14,996 nt of DNA, from NCBI GenBank assembly GCA_964443245.1, contig CAYUEG010000093.1, positions 1 through 14,996 of the forward strand, read 5' to 3'. A model generated the notes under the pieces. That model was not told the origin of the DNA, made no database searches, and saw only the letters and a list, made by a program, of their open reading frames with translations. This document shows, piece after piece, positions 13,803-14,996 of the stretch (the first letter of the stretch is position 1; every line of letters begins with the position of its first letter). Made by a program: the position numbers and the translations under genes. Origin of the DNA: CANJDH01 sp964443245. Its GTDB lineage: Bacteria; Pseudomonadota; Gammaproteobacteria; Burkholderiales; JAEUOS01.

Positions 13803-14492
13803 ATGAGTGTCCTGCTGCATCTCATCGTAGGCATCCTGCTGATCGTGACGATCGTGTTCTGGCAGGTTCGCCTGCGCATGCGCCGCGAGTCGTTCATTCG
13901 TACCTTCGTCTTGCCCAAAGGCCTTTATGACAACCTGCGCGCGACCCATCCGTCGTTGTCACTGAAGGATTGCCAGTTGGTCGCGCAAGGCTTGCGGCAG
14001 TTCTTCCTGACCCATCTGAAGAGCGGGCGCAAGCACGTGGCAATGCCTTCACAAGTCGTGGACGACCTCTGGCACGAGTTCATTCTGTATACCCGCAATT
14101 ACCAGCAGTTTTGCGACAAGGCCTTTGGGCGTTTTTTTCACCACACGCCGGCTGCCGTCATGGGCGCAGCGGGCGGGCCGGACAATGCCGGCCTCAGGCG
14201 CTGCTGGTGGTATGCCTGCCGTGAAGAGAACATTGATGCGCGCAGCCCCACCCGCCTGCCGCTCCTGTTTGCCTTGGATACCAAGCTCAACATTCCCAAC
14301 GGCTTTCGCTATGCACCTGATTGCGCAGCCGAGCGCCTCAAGGCCACCGCCGCAGGCGTGACATCAGTGGGCATCGTTTATTGCGGTGGTGATTTTTCCA
14401 GCACCTCCATCGATGGCAGTACCGACGGCTTTGGCGACAGCGGTGGCGGCGACGGCGGTGATGGCGGGGGAGGCGGCTGTGGCGGAGACTAA
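13803..14492 (+). CDS. membrane-anchored GRDP-like protein with Gly/Cys-rich tail
   Basis: The 229-residue product has an N-terminal membrane segment (about 4-20, LLHLIVGILLIVTIVFW) followed by a basic stretch, which predicts a membrane anchor. The central domain, about 30-145, contains VVDDLWHEFILYTRNYQQFC (Trp90, His91, Tyr100, Cys104) and FGRFFHHTPA (His113, His114), the pattern of the glycine-rich-domain-like (GRDP-like) family. The C-terminal 40 residues are Gly/Asp/Ser-rich. CGGD occurs twice, at 194-197 and 226-229, the second being the very end. Such Gly/Cys tails occur in several bacterial membrane proteins of unknown role. It lies 52 bp after the GMC gene on the same strand and only a weak Shine-Dalgarno-like TGAGA precedes it. 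The function is unknown; metal binding by the Cys and His residues is possible but unproved. Confidence 0.82.
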   Translation: MSVLLHLIVGILLIVTIVFWQVRLRMRRESFIRTFVLPKGLYDNLRATHPSLSLKDCQLVAQGLRQFFLTHLKSGRKHVAMPSQVVDDLWHEFILYTRNYQQFCDKAFGRFFHHTPAAVMGAAGGPDNAGLRRCWWYACREENIDARSPTRLPLLFALDTKLNIPNGFRYAPDCAAERLKATAAGVTSVGIVYCGGDFSSTSIDGSTDGFGDSGGGDGGDGGGGGCGGD

Positions 14493-14549
14493 GCCGGGAC
14501 CTGTCTGCACTTCCACTGACAATCTCTTTTGGCATGAAAGGTAAGCAGC

Positions 14550-14879
14550 ATGGAAATGTCTGCCATCCCCTTTGGCACCACCGACTGGTCTGCCGTTGCC
14601 CCGACGGAACACCGGGGTGAGACCGGCATGGCCACCTGGCGTACCCGGCAATTCGGTGCCATCCGGGTGCGCATGGTCGAATACAGCCCGGGGTATCTGG
14701 CGGACCACTGGTGCGTCAAGGGCCACATCCTGCTGTGCCTGGAAGGAGAACTGCACACCGAGCTTGCGGATGGCCGCACCTCCGTTCTCACGCCCGGCAT
14801 GAGCTACCAGGTGGCCGACAACGCCGAACCGCACCGCTCCTCCACTGCGATCGGGGCGAAGCTGTTCATCGTGGATTAA
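14550..14879 (+). CDS. small cupin of the DHCW-motif type
   Basis: The 109-residue product is a compact single-domain cupin. Its sequence closely follows a widely conserved small family that I recognise as the DHCW-motif cupin fold proteins: IPFGTTDWSAV near the start, then FGAIRVRMVEYSPGYLADHW, the CVKGHILLCLEGELHTEL strand pair, LTPGMSYQVAD and HRSSTAIGAKLFIVD at the end. The motif residues here are Asp52, His53, Trp54, Cys55 and His59, with His95 in the second half, all plausible ligands for a metal. The residue order is D-H-W-C, so the name may differ slightly from the family definition. AAAGG (14537-14541) lies 8 nt before the ATG. It is 57 bp after the GRDP-like gene and could share its transcript. 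It is soluble and its function is unknown. Confidence 0.88.
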   Translation: MEMSAIPFGTTDWSAVAPTEHRGETGMATWRTRQFGAIRVRMVEYSPGYLADHWCVKGHILLCLEGELHTELADGRTSVLTPGMSYQVADNAEPHRSSTAIGAKLFIVD

Positions 14880-14918
14880 CCTCCCAAGTTGGGCATTGGC
14901 CTGAGAGCCGCTCCCACC

Positions 14919-14938
14919 AACGCTTCTGGCGTTTTTTT
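14919..14938 (+). terminator. weak rho-independent terminator-like hairpin
   Basis: AACGC (14919-14923) pairs with GCGTT (14929-14933) around the loop TTCTG, and a run of seven T ends at 14938. The stem is only 5 bp. Its location 40 bp after the last plus-strand gene and the T-run make it a reasonable terminator for the cupin transcript. Confidence 0.4.
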
Positions 14939-14954
14939 CGGTGAATGCGCCGGC

Positions 14955-14996
14955 TCAGGGAGGCGCGGCTGCAGGCAACCAGCGCGCCAGAATCCC
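14955..14996 (-). CDS. possible C-terminal end of a minus-strand gene
   Basis: On the minus strand a frame entering from the right edge reads 13 codons (GILARWLPAAAPP) before a TGA at 14955-14957. This could be the end of a gene beyond the window, but 13 codons in GC-rich DNA can be open by chance, and no family can be recognised. Confidence 0.2.
   Translation of the reverse strand, partial: GILARWLPAAAPP

Noticed and set aside
12077..13918. 613-codon open frame on the minus strand, antisense to the GMC oxidoreductase
   Set aside because: It lies opposite a gene with intact family signatures, its sequence has no recognisable domain, and long antisense frames are expected in GC-rich DNA.
14898..14915. 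REP-like sequence (minus strand reads GGGAGCGGCTCTCAGGCC)
   Set aside because: It recalls the REP half-sites of some Pseudomonas and Xanthomonas genomes, but only one imperfect copy is present and no partner is seen in the window.
1..14996. Mobile elements, CRISPR arrays, tRNA or rRNA genes
   Set aside because: No transposase, integrase, regularly spaced repeat set, or recognisable tRNA or rRNA sequence was seen by eye on either strand; a scan with dedicated tools was not possible.

Overview
The window is GC-rich, densely coded DNA that looks like a betaproteobacterial (Burkholderiales-type) chromosome. This rests on the tsaB-rimI-uracil-DNA-glycosylase gene order, two Bug/TctC-type periplasmic binding proteins, an IclR regulator and a DUF1800/DUF1501 pair, all recognised by eye with no database search. 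No rRNA, tRNA, CRISPR array, transposase, integrase or phage gene was seen.

Region 1 (1-3226, minus strand) is housekeeping. tsaB, rimI, a family 4-type uracil-DNA glycosylase and a DUF1853 gene are chained by three successive ATGA stop/start overlaps. The DUF1853 gene runs off the left edge. A small KTSC-domain gene lies just upstream of tsaB.

Region 2 (3291-8854) is the accessory, probably catabolic, part. On the minus strand a cupin, a DUF6282 metal-dependent hydrolase-like protein and an IclR regulator are tightly spaced. They are followed by a Tat-type Bug binding protein that directly abuts a dihydroorotate-dehydrogenase-like flavoprotein (TAG then GTG). A second Bug protein is transcribed divergently from the cupin. 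The roughly 100 bp between them holds a good plus-strand promoter and a GTTC-N4-GAAC palindrome, a plausible IclR operator. No TctA/TctB membrane permease is present. My inference is an IclR-controlled uptake or sensing and degradation module for an unidentified small organic acid or cyclic amide.

Region 3 (8877-12025, minus strand) is an envelope or secreted set: a small exported Gly/Arg/Glu-rich protein, a Sec-exported DUF1800 protein and a Tat-exported DUF1501 protein.

Region 4 (12131-14879, plus strand) has a GMC-family flavin oxidoreductase with an unusual active-site residue and nested inverted repeats before its start, a membrane-anchored GRDP-like protein with a Gly/Cys tail, and a small cupin of the DHCW-motif type. 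It ends with a weak terminator-like hairpin.

The best candidates for something undescribed are the Bug/cupin/DUF6282/IclR/DHOD-like module, whose DHOD-like enzyme has Thr in place of the usual catalytic Cys or Ser, and the GMC enzyme with Ala where the second catalytic Asn/His normally lies.
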